From Hafnia alvei (GTDB lineage: Bacteria > Pseudomonadota > Gammaproteobacteria > Enterobacterales > Enterobacteriaceae), in assembly GCF_900095695.1 (NCBI RefSeq), contig NZ_FMIQ01000032.1, positions 1-41,663 of the forward strand: DNA of 41,663 nt, read 5' to 3'. Within the stretch, counting starts at the first letter, position 1. Every line of letters begins with the position of its first letter. The notes beneath the pieces were generated by a model. The model was not told where the DNA came from. It ran no database searches and worked only from the letters and a program-made list of their open reading frames with translations. Below are positions 8,462 through 17,495 of this stretch, piece by piece. Position numbers and translations under genes: made by a program.

Positions 8462-8565
8462 CCCCACCCCAACCCTCCCCTTGTCAGGGGAGGGGGCTTA
8501 TCGAGTTTATCGAATGAGATCTCAGCTCGACTTCTTTCCAAGCAAAGGGGAGGTTGGGAGGGGCT
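8462..8565. repeat. C-rich/G-rich palindromic intergenic repeat
   Basis: The left arm (ACCCCACCCCAACCCTCCCC at 8461-8480) is nearly the reverse complement of the right arm (AAGGGGAGGTTGGGAGGGG at 8545-8563). Inside the left arm a second perfect hairpin pairs 8473-8480 with 8487-8494 over a 6-base loop. It fills the gap between pdxB and usg. This looks like a short non-autonomous palindromic (MITE-like) repeat. The window holds no second copy. Confidence 0.7.
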
Positions 8566-8660
8566 CTGGTTCATAGTGACTCAACGTTTTGTTTTCCAGC
8601 GCCCGTTTTGCTTAACCAAGTGATGTCGGGCGCTCTGTATTTTTGCTTTTGGAGAAGAAC

Positions 8661-9671
8661 ATGACTGACGGCTGGAATATCGCCTTGTTAGGAGCGACCG
8701 GTGCGGTAGGTAGCGCACTGATGGAACAGTTGGCGGAACGTGAATTCCCGGTAGGAGAATTATTCCCTCTGGCTAGCGAGCGCAGCGCAGGTGAATCTGT
8801 GCGCTTTAACGGCAAGCAAATCCTGGTAGAAAACGCGGCCGAGTTTGATTGGTCACAGGTACAGTTGGCATTCTTCGTCGCCGGAACCGAAGCGTCTTTG
8901 CGCTATGCGGAAGAGGCCGGAAATGCGGGCTGTTTAGTGATTGATAGCAGCGATGCGTTTGCTATGGAACCTGATGTTCCGCTGGTGGTTCCAAGTGTGA
9001 ACCCACAGGCGCTGTCTGAATATCGTAACCGCAATATCGTGGTTGTCGCTGATAGCCTAGTGAGCCAATTATTGACGGCGATCCGTCCGTTGACCGACGA
9101 AGCTGGCCTGTCTCGCATTCACGTTACCAGCCTGTTGTCTGCTTCGGCGCACGGCAAAGCGGCGGTTGACGATCTTGCAGGGCAAAGCGCCCGTTTGCTA
9201 AACGGCATTCCTTTCGAGCCAGGCTTATTCCAGAAACAGCTGGCATTTAACCTGTTGCCGCTGGTGGCTGATGCGCAGGGCAGCGTACGTGAAGAGCGTC
9301 GCATGGTCGATCAGGTACGTAAGATTTTACAAGATGAAAGCCTGCCGATGTCGGTTAGCGTGATCCAGTCTCCGGTGTTTTATGGCCACGCGCAAACCGT
9401 GCACCTCGAGACACTGCGTCCGATATCTTCTGAAGAAGCGCGCGATGTGTTTGGCCGTTTAGACAGCATCGAGTTAAGCGAAGAGAATGATTACCCAACG
9501 CAGGTGGGCGACGCATCGGGTAATCCGCTGCTGAGCATCGGCTGTGTGCGTAATGACTACGGTTCACCTGATGTGGTTCAGTTCTGGTCGGTCGCGGATA
9601 ACGTGCGTTTTGGTGGCGCTTTGATGGCTATCGAAACAGCGGAGCGCCTGATTCAGGAGTACATGTACTAA
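8661..9671 (+). CDS. usg: Usg, aspartate-semialdehyde dehydrogenase homologue
   Basis: 336 residues, start ATG 8661 with GGAGAAG site. The N-terminal NAD(P)-binding motif [16 protein letters not shown] and overall length fit the aspartate-semialdehyde dehydrogenase family, in the Usg subgroup that lies next to truA in enterobacteria. The position of the catalytic Cys in true dehydrogenases (consensus NCST or NCVT) is occupied here by [11 protein letters not shown], without Cys. The protein is therefore probably not an active dehydrogenase, and its role is unknown. It overlaps truA by one base (TAATG), so the two are translationally linked. Confidence 0.93.
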   Translation: MTDGWNIALLGATGAVGSALMEQLAEREFPVGELFPLASERSAGESVRFNGKQILVENAAEFDWSQVQLAFFVAGTEASLRYAEEAGNAGCLVIDSSDAFAMEPDVPLVVPSVNPQALSEYRNRNIVVVADSLVSQLLTAIRPLTDEAGLSRIHVTSLLSASAHGKAAVDDLAGQSARLLNGIPFEPGLFQKQLAFNLLPLVADAQGSVREERRMVDQVRKILQDESLPMSVSVIQSPVFYGHAQTVHLETLRPISSEEARDVFGRLDSIELSEENDYPTQVGDASGNPLLSIGCVRNDYGSPDVVQFWSVADNVRFGGALMAIETAERLIQEYMY

Positions 9672-10534
9672 TGTCTGATGTGTCGTTATCCGGTATGGAT
9701 GTAAATGTAGCAGCGGCAGAGCCAGAGGCTCTGCCAGCCAAACCGGTGTATAAAATCGCGCTCGGTATTGAGTATGACGGCAGCCAATACGCAGGATGGC
9801 AGCGCCAGCTTGATGCACCAAGCGTGCAGGAGTGCCTTGAAAAAGCGTTGAGTAAGGTTGCCTGCGAGCCGATTACGGTCTCTTGTGCGGGCCGAACCGA
9901 TGCTGGCGTTCATGCCACCGGACAAGTCGTCCATTTCGAGACGCATGTTGTGCGTAAAGATGCGGCGTGGACGATGGGCGTGAATACCCATATGCCAAAA
10001 GATATTGCGGTACGCTGGGTAACAAGCGTCAGCGAAGATTTTCACGCACGTTTTAGCGCTACGGCTCGCCGTTATCGCTATGTCATCTACAATCATCGCT
10101 ACCGTCAGGCCGTTTTACAAAGTGGTCTGACGCATTTTTACCATCATTTAGACGCAGAACGGATGGAGCGAGCAGGGCAGGCTCTGCTGGGCGAAAATGA
10201 CTTCACGTCATTTCGTGCCTCACAGTGTCAGTCACGAACGCCGTGGCGTAATGTGTCGCACCTGAAGGTAACGCGTTTAGGTGATTACGTGATTGTTGAT
10301 ATCAAAGCCAATGCCTTTGTCCATCATATGGTGCGTAATATCGTGGGTAGCCTGATGGAAATTGGCTGTGGTAATCAACCTGAAAGCTGGATGGCTGAGT
10401 TGTTGGCGGCCAAAGATCGCAAGTTGGCAGCGGCAACGGCTAAGGCCGCCGGATTGTATCTGGTGTCTGTTGATTATCCTGAACACTTTGGTTTACCTAA
10501 GGTTTCGATGGGGCCGCTGTTTTTAGCCGATTAG
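9671..10534 (+). CDS. truA: tRNA pseudouridine(38-40) synthase
   Basis: 287 residues. TruA converts uridines 38, 39 and 40 in the tRNA anticodon arm to pseudouridine. The catalytic Asp is D77 in [13 protein letters not shown]. Further family motifs are [15 protein letters not shown] near residue 32, [14 protein letters not shown], the SRTPWRNV segment and the C-terminal [10 protein letters not shown]. The N-terminus is about 17 residues longer than in E. coli TruA (Ala/Glu/Pro-rich linker); the ATG overlaps the usg stop by one base and is the natural start. Ending MGPLFLAD is family-typical. Confidence 0.97.
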   Translation: MSDVSLSGMDVNVAAAEPEALPAKPVYKIALGIEYDGSQYAGWQRQLDAPSVQECLEKALSKVACEPITVSCAGRTDAGVHATGQVVHFETHVVRKDAAWTMGVNTHMPKDIAVRWVTSVSEDFHARFSATARRYRYVIYNHRYRQAVLQSGLTHFYHHLDAERMERAGQALLGENDFTSFRASQCQSRTPWRNVSHLKVTRLGDYVIVDIKANAFVHHMVRNIVGSLMEIGCGNQPESWMAELLAAKDRKLAAATAKAAGLYLVSVDYPEHFGLPKVSMGPLFLAD

Positions 10535-10626
10535 TTTTTAGCCGATTAGTTTTGAGCTAATGAGTTTTTTGCGGCCCGTTTTTTGGCTGGTGGATGCCGC
10601 CAGCGTTATTTGGAGAGTGAAGTGCC

Positions 10627-11292
10627 ATGGAATACATTCACTGGGTAATCGATTTTATTCTGCACATTGACGTGCATCTGGCCGAGTTGGTTGCACAGTA
10701 TGGCGTGTGGGTTTATGCCATTCTGTTCTTGATCCTATTCTGCGAGACCGGTTTGGTGGTAACGCCATTCTTGCCGGGAGATTCTTTGCTGTTTGTGGCG
10801 GGAGCGCTGGCGGCGTTGCCCACTAACGATCTCAACGTGCATACCATGGTGGCGTTAATGATCGCCGCGGCCATTATTGGTGATGCGGTGAACTACACTA
10901 TCGGTCGAGTGTTCGGAGAGAAGTTATTTAGCAACCCGAACTCCAAGATTTTCCGTCGTAGCTATCTGGATAAAACCCATGCGTTCTACGATAAGCATGG
11001 CGGGAAAACCATTATCTTGGCGCGATTTGTTCCTATCGTACGTACTTTTGCGCCGTTCGTTGCAGGTATGGGGCATATGTCCTATCGCCACTTTGCGATG
11101 TTCAACGTGATTGGCGCATTGCTGTGGGTTCTGCTATTTACCTACGCCGGCTATCTGTTCGGGAATGTGCCGGTGGTGCAGGAAAACTTGAAACTGCTGA
11201 TCGTCGCGATTATTGTGCTCTCTATTCTGCCGGGTGTGATCGAGGTATGGCGTCACAAGCGTGCAGCAAAAAAATCAGCCTCTAACGGATAG
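10627..11292 (+). CDS. dedA: DedA family inner membrane protein
   Basis: 221 residues with several membrane segments and the SNARE-associated/DedA motifs: [18 protein letters not shown] (about residues 39-56), the charged [10 protein letters not shown] and the [16 protein letters not shown] loop (about 137-152) with its essential Arg. DedA/VTT proteins are thought to flip undecaprenyl phosphate or other phospholipids and depend on the membrane potential. GGAGAGTGA precedes the start. It follows truA after about 90 bases, as in E. coli, where accD comes next; here an ERIC element separates the two. Confidence 0.95.
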   Translation: MEYIHWVIDFILHIDVHLAELVAQYGVWVYAILFLILFCETGLVVTPFLPGDSLLFVAGALAALPTNDLNVHTMVALMIAAAIIGDAVNYTIGRVFGEKLFSNPNSKIFRRSYLDKTHAFYDKHGGKTIILARFVPIVRTFAPFVAGMGHMSYRHFAMFNVIGALLWVLLFTYAGYLFGNVPVVQENLKLLIVAIIVLSILPGVIEVWRHKRAAKKSASNG

Positions 11293-11356
11293 GTCGCTGT
11301 CACAGTTGAGAAATAAATTGTGTTTATTGTTCACTCAGAGTGTTCAATAAATGTAA

Positions 11357-11405
11357 ACTCCACGCGGTTCGACCAGTTTTTTATCCACAGAGTCGAACCG
11401 TTGTG
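11357..11405. repeat. Long-arm inverted repeat upstream of accD
   Basis: CCACGCGGTTCGAC (11357 onward) pairs with GTCGAACCGTTGTGG (to 11405), with a perfect GGTTCGAC/GTCGAACC core and outer CCAC/GTGG. The ~18-base loop is AT-rich (TTTTTTATCC). It is in the dedA-accD gap and would form a stem-loop in a transcript running from dedA into accD. It may end or pause dedA transcription; no U-run follows, so it is not a standard terminator. Confidence 0.55.
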
Positions 11406-11441
11406 GTTTAATGAACGGCATTTATGGTCTGTTCCTGCTGG

Positions 11442-11568
11442 TATATCCGTCATCTTTCACGTTGCAGGTGTGTTGGCCGCACGCGTTCATCCGAATCACT
11501 GACTGATGTCAGCCTATCGGGATTTGTGCGCTTGCCGCTTTCCTGCACCATGAAATATATAGGGTATA
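11442..11568. repeat. ERIC element (127 bp) between dedA and accD
   Basis: The element runs from TATATCC to GGGTATA, exactly the 127 bp typical of ERIC. The diagnostic central palindrome (TTCATCCGAATCACTGACTG followed by ATGTCAGCCTATCGGGATTT) matches the ERIC core, and both arms (TTGCAGGTGTGTTGGC; TGCCGCTTTCCTGCACC) are family-typical. It lies 125 bases upstream of accD, in its probable 5' leader, and is homologous to 35909-36035. Confidence 0.92.
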
Positions 11569-11692
11569 GTCTTGAGCGTTTTGATCCCAAAGCCGATTGG
11601 CTACGGTGATTTTAAAGACTATAGCTACAACGTTACATAATGGCATGAACAGAGGACTGGCATTTCGCCAGGTTCAAACAGAAAGGTCATCG

Positions 11693-12601
11693 ATGAGCTG
11701 GATTGAACGAATTCTTAACAAAAGTAATATCACGCAAACCCGCAAGGCGAGCATTCCTGAAGGTGTCTGGACCAAATGCGACAGCTGCGGTCAGGTACTT
11801 TATCGTGCCGAGCTGGAGCGTAATCTAGACGTTTGCCCAAAATGCGATCACCACATGCGTATGTCTGCGCGTATGCGTTTGCATACTTTGCTGGACGAAG
11901 GCAGTGAGGTTGAGCTGGGAAGCGAGCTGGAGCCGAAGGATATTCTTAAGTTTAAGGACTCCAAAAAATATAAAGATCGCATCTCTGCGGCGCAGAAAGA
12001 AACCGGTGAAAAAGACGCATTAATCGTGATGAAAGGCACCCTGAAAGGTATGCCTGTCGTTGCGGCGTCATTTGAATTTGCCTTCATGGGCGGTTCAATG
12101 GCTTCTGTGGTCGGTGCGCGCTTCGTGCGTGCGGTTGAGCAGGCGCTGGAAGATAACTGTGCGCTAATTTGTTTCTCTGCCAGCGGCGGTGCCCGTATGC
12201 AGGAAGCATTGATGTCTCTGATGCAGATGGCAAAAACCAGTGCTGCATTGGCTAAGTTGCAAGAACGCGGTCTGCCATATATCTCGGTATTGACTGACCC
12301 AACCATGGGTGGGGTTTCTGCAAGTTTGGCGATGCTGGGTGACATTAACGTCGCTGAGCCAAAAGCGCTGATCGGCTTTGCCGGCCCTCGCGTTATCGAG
12401 CAGACCGTGCGTGAGAAATTGCCAGCAGGTTTCCAGCGCAGTGAGTTCCTGATCGAGAAAGGTGCGATCGATATGATTGTCCGTCGTCCAGAAATGCGCG
12501 ATAAATTGGCAAGCCTTGTGGCTAAAATGACAGGGCAACCAGAACCTGTCAGCAGTGAAGTCGTTCGCGAAATCCCTGTTGAAGGCGAGACTCAAGACTA
12601 A
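11693..12601 (+). CDS. accD: Acetyl-CoA carboxylase carboxyltransferase subunit beta
   Basis: 302 residues from ATG 11693 ([10 protein letters not shown]), matching the E. coli start; upstream in-frame extension to 11597 lacks support. GAAAGG ribosome site. An N-terminal zinc ribbon C29-x2-C32 ... C48-x2-C51 precedes the crotonase-like carboxyltransferase domain ([43 protein letters not shown]). With AccA it transfers CO2 from carboxybiotin to acetyl-CoA, making malonyl-CoA for fatty acids. In E. coli the zinc ribbon also binds its own mRNA; the long leader with an ERIC element is relevant to that. Confidence 0.98.
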   Translation: MSWIERILNKSNITQTRKASIPEGVWTKCDSCGQVLYRAELERNLDVCPKCDHHMRMSARMRLHTLLDEGSEVELGSELEPKDILKFKDSKKYKDRISAAQKETGEKDALIVMKGTLKGMPVVAASFEFAFMGGSMASVVGARFVRAVEQALEDNCALICFSASGGARMQEALMSLMQMAKTSAALAKLQERGLPYISVLTDPTMGGVSASLAMLGDINVAEPKALIGFAGPRVIEQTVREKLPAGFQRSEFLIEKGAIDMIVRRPEMRDKLASLVAKMTGQPEPVSSEVVREIPVEGETQD

Positions 12602-12623
12602 GTCTTTTCTCCTCCTCTGGTTG

Positions 12624-12746
12624 TATACCCTCACCATACGGGTTGCAGAAAGTCGGCAAATTTGTAGATACCTAGGGCATCGATCGTGATGTGCCTAGGG
12701 AAATTGCTTAGTCGATGTATATGCAGCCTGTCGTCATACGGGTATA
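12624..12746. repeat. ERIC-like palindromic element between accD and folC
   Basis: A 123-bp block starting TATACCC (12624) and ending GGGTATA (12746), with inner arms TTGCAG and reverse TGCAGCCTGT as in ERIC ends. The centre is different from ERIC: CCTAGGGCAT...ATGTGCCTAGG forms its own palindrome. Length and ends match ERIC, core does not. It is either a strongly diverged ERIC or another MITE sharing its ends. Confidence 0.6.
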
Positions 12747-12822
12747 GCAGTCTTATATCATAGCCCCATTCGGGGCTTTGTTGACTTCTTGAACCGGTTT
12801 GAACGGGACTCATGAACGATCA

Positions 12823-14103
12823 ATGACTATGAACAATCTCCCTATCCCCCAAGCCACGTCGAACTTGAACGAATGGCTGCACTATCTAGAACACCTGCAC
12901 AGTAAAACGATTGAGTTGGGACTGGATCGCGTTAAGCGCGTCGCTGAAAAGCTCGATTTACTCAAGCCTGCACCTACCGTATTTACCGTTGCCGGTACCA
13001 ATGGCAAAGGCACCACCTGCCGAACCTTAGAATCGATCCTAATGGCCGCCGGCTTTCGTGTGGGCGTATACAGTTCCCCACATCTGCTGCGCTATACCGA
13101 GCGAGTACGTATCCAGGGTGAAGAGCTCAGCGAAGCCGACCACTGCCGCTCGTTTGCAGCCTTAGAAGCTGGGCGCGGCGATATCTCTCTGACCTATTTC
13201 GAATACGGCACGCTTTCGGCACTGCAGCTGTTTAAACAGTCAGCGCTGGACGTGGTGATCTTGGAGGTCGGTCTCGGTGGTCGTTTAGATGCAACAAACA
13301 TTGTTGATCCTAGCGTGGCGGTGGTGACCAGTATTGCGCTGGATCATACCGACTGGCTGGGGCCGGATCGTGAAAGTATCGGGCGTGAAAAAGCAGGCAT
13401 TTTCCGTGCAGGTATTCCGGCGATTGTGGGTGAGCCTGATATGCCGCTGACAATTGCCGAGGTTGCCGTAGAAAAGGGCGCGCAGCTATATCGCCGTGGT
13501 CACGATTGGAACTTCAGTGCCACCCAGCTCGATTGGCAATGGCAGGATGCAGACACCACGTGGTCGCACCTTCCACTACCGAAGGTTCCACTGCCTAATG
13601 CCGCCACTGCGCTGGCCGCGCTGCGTCACTGTGCGCTTAAGGTTGATGAATCGGCGATTCGCCAAGGGCTTGAAACCGCGCAGTTACCCGGTCGATTCCA
13701 AATTATCAGCGAGCAGCCTGTGCTAATTTTGGATGTGGCACATAATCCTCATGCGGCCGGTTATTTGGCGGGGCGTTTGCAGCTGTTGCTAGAACAGCGT
13801 CCGACTACGCAGCCACGGCGGGTACGTGCTGTCGTGGGTATGTTGGAAGATAAAGATATTGCGGGCACGCTGGCGTGTTTAAAACCACTGATCGATGATT
13901 GGTACTGCGCGCCGCTGGAAGGCCCGCGTGGTGCTCCAGCAGAGCGTTTGGCCGAACATTTGGATGAACCAAACGTGTTTGCCGACGTCGAAAGTGCATG
14001 GCAAAAAGCGATGCATGATGCGGCTCCACAGGATATTGTGATTGTTTGTGGCTCATTCCATACCGTTGCGCATGTTATGGCGGTATTAGAAACGCATCAT
14101 TAG
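12823..14103 (+). CDS. folC: Bifunctional folylpolyglutamate/dihydrofolate synthase
   Basis: 426 residues from ATG 12823; a second Met two codons later (12829) is equally possible, and the TTG at 12799 is unlikely. The ribosome site is weak in both cases. FolC joins Glu to dihydropteroate (making dihydrofolate) and adds further Glu residues to tetrahydrofolate. It is a Mur-ligase family protein with P-loop GTNGKGTT near residue 58, LDATNIVDPSVAVVTSIALD, HTDWLG and the C-terminal domain beginning LPGRFQIIS and DVAHNPHAAGYL. dedD follows 15 bases downstream, giving the usual folC-dedD-cvpA-purF order. Confidence 0.97.
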   Translation: MTMNNLPIPQATSNLNEWLHYLEHLHSKTIELGLDRVKRVAEKLDLLKPAPTVFTVAGTNGKGTTCRTLESILMAAGFRVGVYSSPHLLRYTERVRIQGEELSEADHCRSFAALEAGRGDISLTYFEYGTLSALQLFKQSALDVVILEVGLGGRLDATNIVDPSVAVVTSIALDHTDWLGPDRESIGREKAGIFRAGIPAIVGEPDMPLTIAEVAVEKGAQLYRRGHDWNFSATQLDWQWQDADTTWSHLPLPKVPLPNAATALAALRHCALKVDESAIRQGLETAQLPGRFQIISEQPVLILDVAHNPHAAGYLAGRLQLLLEQRPTTQPRRVRAVVGMLEDKDIAGTLACLKPLIDDWYCAPLEGPRGAPAERLAEHLDEPNVFADVESAWQKAMHDAAPQDIVIVCGSFHTVAHVMAVLETHH

Positions 14104-14118
14104 AAACGGAGAGAGCGA

Positions 14119-14931
14119 GTGGCAAGTAAGTTTCAAAATCGACTGGTTGGCACGGTCATTATCGTTGCGCTGGGCGTCATCGTTTTGCCCGGTTTGTTAG
14201 ACGGGCAGAAAAAACATTATCAGGATGAGTTTGCTGCTATTCCGCTGGTGCCAAAGCCAGGTGAGGATGATCCTACAGACGTTATTCCTCCGGTAACTCA
14301 ACCTCTGAGCGAAACGCCTCAGACACCGCAGGAAGGTGCGAATGCGCAGGCACCAATGGATAACGGCAACGTGCCGACTCAAGACCGTGAAGGGGCAAGC
14401 ACGGCGGTTTCGCCTAATACCCATCAAGGGCGCGGAGATATGGTTGAACTGAAGCCGGTTGAAAGTAAGCCGGTAGAAAATAAACCTGTTGAACAGCCTA
14501 AGCCGGTGAAGAAACCTGTCGAGAAGCCGAAGCCAGTCGAACCGCCGAAAATGGTAGAAGCTAAACCTAAGCCGGTCGAGAAGCCTGTTGAACAGCCAAA
14601 ACCGGTTGAGCAACCCAAGCCAGTCGAACAGCCTAAACCCGTAGAGCAAGCCAAACCAGCGGCGGTGCCGGAAGAAAAAGCACCGGCGGGGCAAGCGTAT
14701 GTGGTACAGCTGGGGGCATTACGTAATGCGTCTAAAGCGAGTGAGATTGTGGCTAAGCTGCGGTTGTCTGGTTACCGTGCTTATACGGTGCCGGCGTCGC
14801 CGGTTCAGGGCGAAATCACTCGTCTGTTTGTAGGGCCAGATGCCTCTAAACAAAAACTACAGTCTGCTCTGCCTGAACTGAATAGCATTAGTGGCTTGAA
14901 TGGTCAGGTGCGCAGCTATAGCGGCAAATAG
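14119..14931 (+). CDS. dedD: DedD, SPOR-domain cell division protein
   Basis: 270 residues from GTG 14119 (GGAGAGAGC site). An N-terminal membrane segment (about residues 8-27) is followed by a long periplasmic Pro/Lys/Glu-rich linker and a C-terminal SPOR domain (about 193-268; AYVVQLGALRNASKASEIVAKL). SPOR binds denuded peptidoglycan at the septum; DedD is a non-essential division protein. The linker holds repeated KPVE/QPKPVE units (about residues 111-180), longer than I recall for E. coli (220 residues total). Repeats differ in synonymous codons. The membrane anchor, linker and SPOR layout are clear. Confidence 0.95.
   Translation: MASKFQNRLVGTVIIVALGVIVLPGLLDGQKKHYQDEFAAIPLVPKPGEDDPTDVIPPVTQPLSETPQTPQEGANAQAPMDNGNVPTQDREGASTAVSPNTHQGRGDMVELKPVESKPVENKPVEQPKPVKKPVEKPKPVEPPKMVEAKPKPVEKPVEQPKPVEQPKPVEQPKPVEQAKPAAVPEEKAPAGQAYVVQLGALRNASKASEIVAKLRLSGYRAYTVPASPVQGEITRLFVGPDASKQKLQSALPELNSISGLNGQVRSYSGK
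14448..14660 (+). repeat. In-frame KPVE-type repeat array inside dedD
   Basis: Within the dedD linker, about 213 bases encode runs of KPVESKPVENKPVEQPKPVKKP and then QPKPVE repeated four times. The unit is 18 bases (six residues QPKPVE) in the last part. Codons vary, so it is not a fresh slippage product throughout, but length change between strains is likely. Confidence 0.85.
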
Positions 14932-14948
14932 CGGTCAATAGGCGTTCA

Positions 14949-14981
14949 GAACGTCAATTCACATAACAATGAATTGCGTTC
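14949..14981 (+). terminator. Stem-loop after dedD, possible terminator
   Basis: GAACG-T-CAATTCA pairs with TGAATTG-CGTTC across an 8-base loop, 18 bases after the dedD stop, followed by GATTTTAC. The stem is 12 pairs with one bulge. The T-run is short, so it may only partly end transcription before cvpA. Confidence 0.55.
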
Positions 14982-15087
14982 GATTTTACAGCAGCTTTGT
15001 TCCCAGCAATGAGAGCAGGGCTGTTGTTCTATTTGGATTGATACATTTGGGCGTTGGTTTAGCCGAGGGTACTGGCTGAATCTGTGT

Positions 15088-15112
15088 CAAATTTTTATGA
15101 GAATAAAATTTG
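15088..15112. repeat. AT-rich inverted repeat upstream of the cvpA promoter
   Basis: CAAATTTT and AAAATTTG (8 bp arms) are separated by 9 bases, about 25 bases upstream of the PurR box. Could be a curved or protein-bound DNA site; no binding protein is evident. The rest of the dedD-cvpA gap holds nothing else I recognise. Confidence 0.4.
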
Positions 15113-15134
15113 CGAATAGGAAGGGAAATCCTCT

Positions 15135-15163
15135 ACGCAAACGTTTTCTTTTTCTGTTAGAAT
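15135..15163 (+). promoter_or_regulatory. PurR operator and promoter of cvpA-purF
   Basis: 15135-15150 reads ACGCAAACGTTTTCTT, a match to the PurR consensus ACGCAAACGTTTTCNT. A TG-n-TAGAAT extended -10 (15155-15163) lies immediately downstream, so PurR would block RNA polymerase. In E. coli the cvpA-purF promoter is repressed by PurR with hypoxanthine or guanine in the same arrangement. Confidence 0.9.
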
Positions 15164-15208
15164 TCGCCGCGAACTGGATGCCGAGGCAATTCTTGAATTG
15201 GAATAGTC

Positions 15209-15724
15209 ATGGTTTGGATTGATTGGGTCATTATTGGCATCATCGGATTTTCGGCGTTAGTGAGCCTAATCCGAGGGTTTGTGCGAGAAGCGTTGTCACT
15301 GGTTACGTGGGGGGCAGCATTCTTTGTCGCCAGCCATTTCTACACCTATCTCGCTGTCTACTTCACTCGTTTCGAAGATGCGCTGGTGCGCAACGGCATC
15401 GCGATTGCGATCTTATTTGTTGCAACGTTGATTGTCGGCGCCATTGTTAACTATGTGATTGGTTCGCTGGTAGAGCGAACCGGATTGAGCGGAACCGACC
15501 GCGTGCTGGGCATCTGTTTTGGTGCGCTGCGTGGGGTGCTGATTGTTTCAGCGATTCTGTTCTTTTTGGATACCTTTACCTCGATGGCGCAAAGTGCGGA
15601 CTGGAAACAGTCACAGCTCATCCCGCAGTTCAGTTACATCATCAGGTGGTTCTTTGACTACCTGCAGAGCACGTCGAGTTTCATACCGGAGCATTTGCCT
15701 TCTATTCCGCTCCCGCTCCGGTAA
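15209..15724 (+). CDS. cvpA: CvpA, inner membrane protein
   Basis: 171 residues with about four membrane segments (residues 5-20, 28-48, 64-86, 101-120) and a C-terminal periplasmic or cytoplasmic tail. The motif [28 protein letters not shown] is family-defining (shown here in shortened form: [12 protein letters not shown]). CvpA is needed for colicin V production from its plasmid and, in enteric pathogens, for bile-salt resistance. Its molecular role is unclear. It is co-transcribed with purF 21 bases downstream, behind the PurR-controlled promoter. Confidence 0.96.
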   Translation: MVWIDWVIIGIIGFSALVSLIRGFVREALSLVTWGAAFFVASHFYTYLAVYFTRFEDALVRNGIAIAILFVATLIVGAIVNYVIGSLVERTGLSGTDRVLGICFGALRGVLIVSAILFFLDTFTSMAQSADWKQSQLIPQFSYIIRWFFDYLQSTSSFIPEHLPSIPLPLR

Positions 15725-15745
15725 CGCTGATGAGGAAATGACAAC

Positions 15746-17263
15746 ATGTGCGGTATTGTCGGTATCGCCGGTTTTACACCGGTAAACCAGTCGATTTATG
15801 ATGCGTTAACGGTGCTTCAACACCGTGGGCAAGATGCCGCAGGCATCGTCACTATTGATGCCAATAATGGCTTCCGTTTGCGTAAGGCGAACGGTTTGGT
15901 GAAAGATGTGTTTGAAGCACGGCATATGTTACGCCTGCAAGGCAATATGGGTATCGGCCACGTGCGTTACCCAACGGCAGGCAGTTCTAGCGCATCCGAG
16001 GCGCAGCCGTTTTATGTCAACTCCCCATTCGGTATTACTTTGGCGCACAATGGTAATCTGACCAATGCGCACGAGCTTAAGCAGAAACTGTTTGAGCGTG
16101 CGCGTCGCCACGTCAATACCACGTCTGATTCTGAAATTCTGCTGAATATCTTTGCTCACGAGCTGGATCGTTTTGATCACTATCCGCTGGAGTCCGATAA
16201 CGTGTTTGCTGCCGTGGCGGCAACGCACCAGCAGATCCGCGGCGCTTACGCCTGCGTGCTGATGATCATTGGCCACGGTATGGTCGCTTTCCGCGATCCA
16301 AACGGCATTCGCCCCTTGGTGATTGGTAAGCGTGATTTAGAAGATGGCCGTGTTGAGTACATGGTGGCTTCTGAGAGCGTGGCCTTGGATACCTTGGGCT
16401 TTGAGTTCATCCGTGACGTTGCACCGGGTGAAGCGATTTATGTCACTGAAAAAGGGCAGCTGTTTACCCGCCAGTGTGCAGATAATCCGAAGAGTAATCC
16501 TTGCCTGTTTGAGTATGTGTACTTTGCTCGCCCAGACTCCTTTATCGACAAAATTTCCGTTTACAGCGCTCGTGTGCGCATGGGGCAGAAATTAGGCGCG
16601 AAAATCGCCCGTGAGTGGGAAGATCTGGATATCGACGTCGTTATTCCAATCCCTGAAACGTCGTGTGATATCGCGTTGGAGATTGCACGTATTCTGGAAA
16701 AACCGTACCGCCAAGGGTTTGTCAAAAACCGCTACGTGGGACGCACGTTTATCATGCCGGGTCAGCAGGAACGCCGCAAATCAGTGCGTCGTAAATTGAA
16801 TGCGAACCGCGCAGAGTTCCGTGATAAAAACGTGCTTCTGGTTGATGATTCGATCGTGCGCGGCACCACATCACAGCAAATTATGGAAATGGCGCGTGAT
16901 GCAGGCGCAAAGAAAGTTTATTTAGCCTCTGCGGCACCTGAAATTCGTTTCCCTAACGTGTATGGCATTGATATGCCAAATGCGAATGAGCTGATTGCCC
17001 ATGGCCGTGAAGTGAGTGAAATTGCCAAAATCATCGGCGCCGATGGTTTGATTTTCCAAGATCTCGACGATCTAATCGAAGCGGTACGTGAAGAAAATCC
17101 AGATATCGAACAGTTTGAATGCTCGGTATTTAACGGGATTTACGTGACGAAAGATGTGGATCAGGGCTATCTGGATTACCTGCAGTCCCTGCGCAGCGAC
17201 GACGCAAAAGCGATTCGCGGTCAGGAAGAGGCAGAGAATCTTGAGATGCATAACGAAGGGTAA
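15746..17263 (+). CDS. purF: Amidophosphoribosyltransferase
   Basis: 505 residues. PurF catalyses the first committed step of purine synthesis, PRPP plus glutamine to phosphoribosylamine. The N-terminal glutamine amidotransferase domain begins MCGIVGIAG with the Cys2 nucleophile; HRGQDAAG and GHVRYPTAG are typical. The C-terminal PRTase domain has the PRPP loop [13 protein letters not shown] at residues 363-375. Length equals the E. coli enzyme. A GATGAGGAAATG ribosome region precedes the start. A strong terminator lies about 110 bases downstream and a toxin-antitoxin module follows, so ubiX is not simply read through from purF. Confidence 0.98.
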   Translation: MCGIVGIAGFTPVNQSIYDALTVLQHRGQDAAGIVTIDANNGFRLRKANGLVKDVFEARHMLRLQGNMGIGHVRYPTAGSSSASEAQPFYVNSPFGITLAHNGNLTNAHELKQKLFERARRHVNTTSDSEILLNIFAHELDRFDHYPLESDNVFAAVAATHQQIRGAYACVLMIIGHGMVAFRDPNGIRPLVIGKRDLEDGRVEYMVASESVALDTLGFEFIRDVAPGEAIYVTEKGQLFTRQCADNPKSNPCLFEYVYFARPDSFIDKISVYSARVRMGQKLGAKIAREWEDLDIDVVIPIPETSCDIALEIARILEKPYRQGFVKNRYVGRTFIMPGQQERRKSVRRKLNANRAEFRDKNVLLVDDSIVRGTTSQQIMEMARDAGAKKVYLASAAPEIRFPNVYGIDMPNANELIAHGREVSEIAKIIGADGLIFQDLDDLIEAVREENPDIEQFECSVFNGIYVTKDVDQGYLDYLQSLRSDDAKAIRGQEEAENLEMHNEG

Positions 17264-17373
17264 TTGCTACTGTAAGCAGAGTTAGGGTTTTGCATCCGAT
17301 TCTTAGTTGCTGCTCGCATTTACTTGCATTGACAGCGCGATAGCTGGCTCATAAATTAGAAATACACTAATAC

Positions 17374-17428
17374 CCCGCATGAAGAAATTTACGTTGAAGT
17401 AGATTTTCATCATGCGGGCTTTTTTTTT
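17374..17428 (+). terminator. Rho-independent terminator after purF
   Basis: CCCGCATGA (17374-17382) pairs with TCATGCGGG (17410-17418), followed by CTTTTTTTTTG. The loop is 27 bases. Directly downstream starts the higBA promoter, whose -35 hexamer begins three bases beyond the T-run. Confidence 0.9.
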
Positions 17429-17431
17429 GCC

Positions 17432-17479
17432 TTGTCATAGTCCCAATATGGGATATAGTTCACTTGTCCTAAAATGGGA
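17432..17479 (+). promoter_or_regulatory. higBA promoter with two antitoxin operator copies
   Basis: -35 TTGTCA (17432-17437) and -10 TATAGT (17454-17459), spacing 16. A 13-bp palindrome TCCCAATATGGGA (17441-17453) fills the spacer, and a near copy TCCTAAAATGGGA (17467-17479) lies in the start region 26 bp later. Two palindromes over the promoter fit autorepression by HigA, the usual behaviour of this family. Binding is inferred. Confidence 0.75.
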
Positions 17480-17495
17480 CATCATGGATGTTATA

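Noticed and set aside
11597-11692. N-terminal extension of AccD
   Set aside because: No homology, in the leader after the ERIC element; ATG 11693 gives the conserved MSWIERI start.
14424-14654. CSTGLG-repeat open frame opposite dedD
   Set aside because: A by-product of the in-frame KPVE repeats on the plus strand; no independent support.
17412-17495. Longer start for HigB
   Set aside because: The extension lies in the terminator T-run and promoter/operator region; the ATG at 17496 has a ribosome site and fits HigB length.
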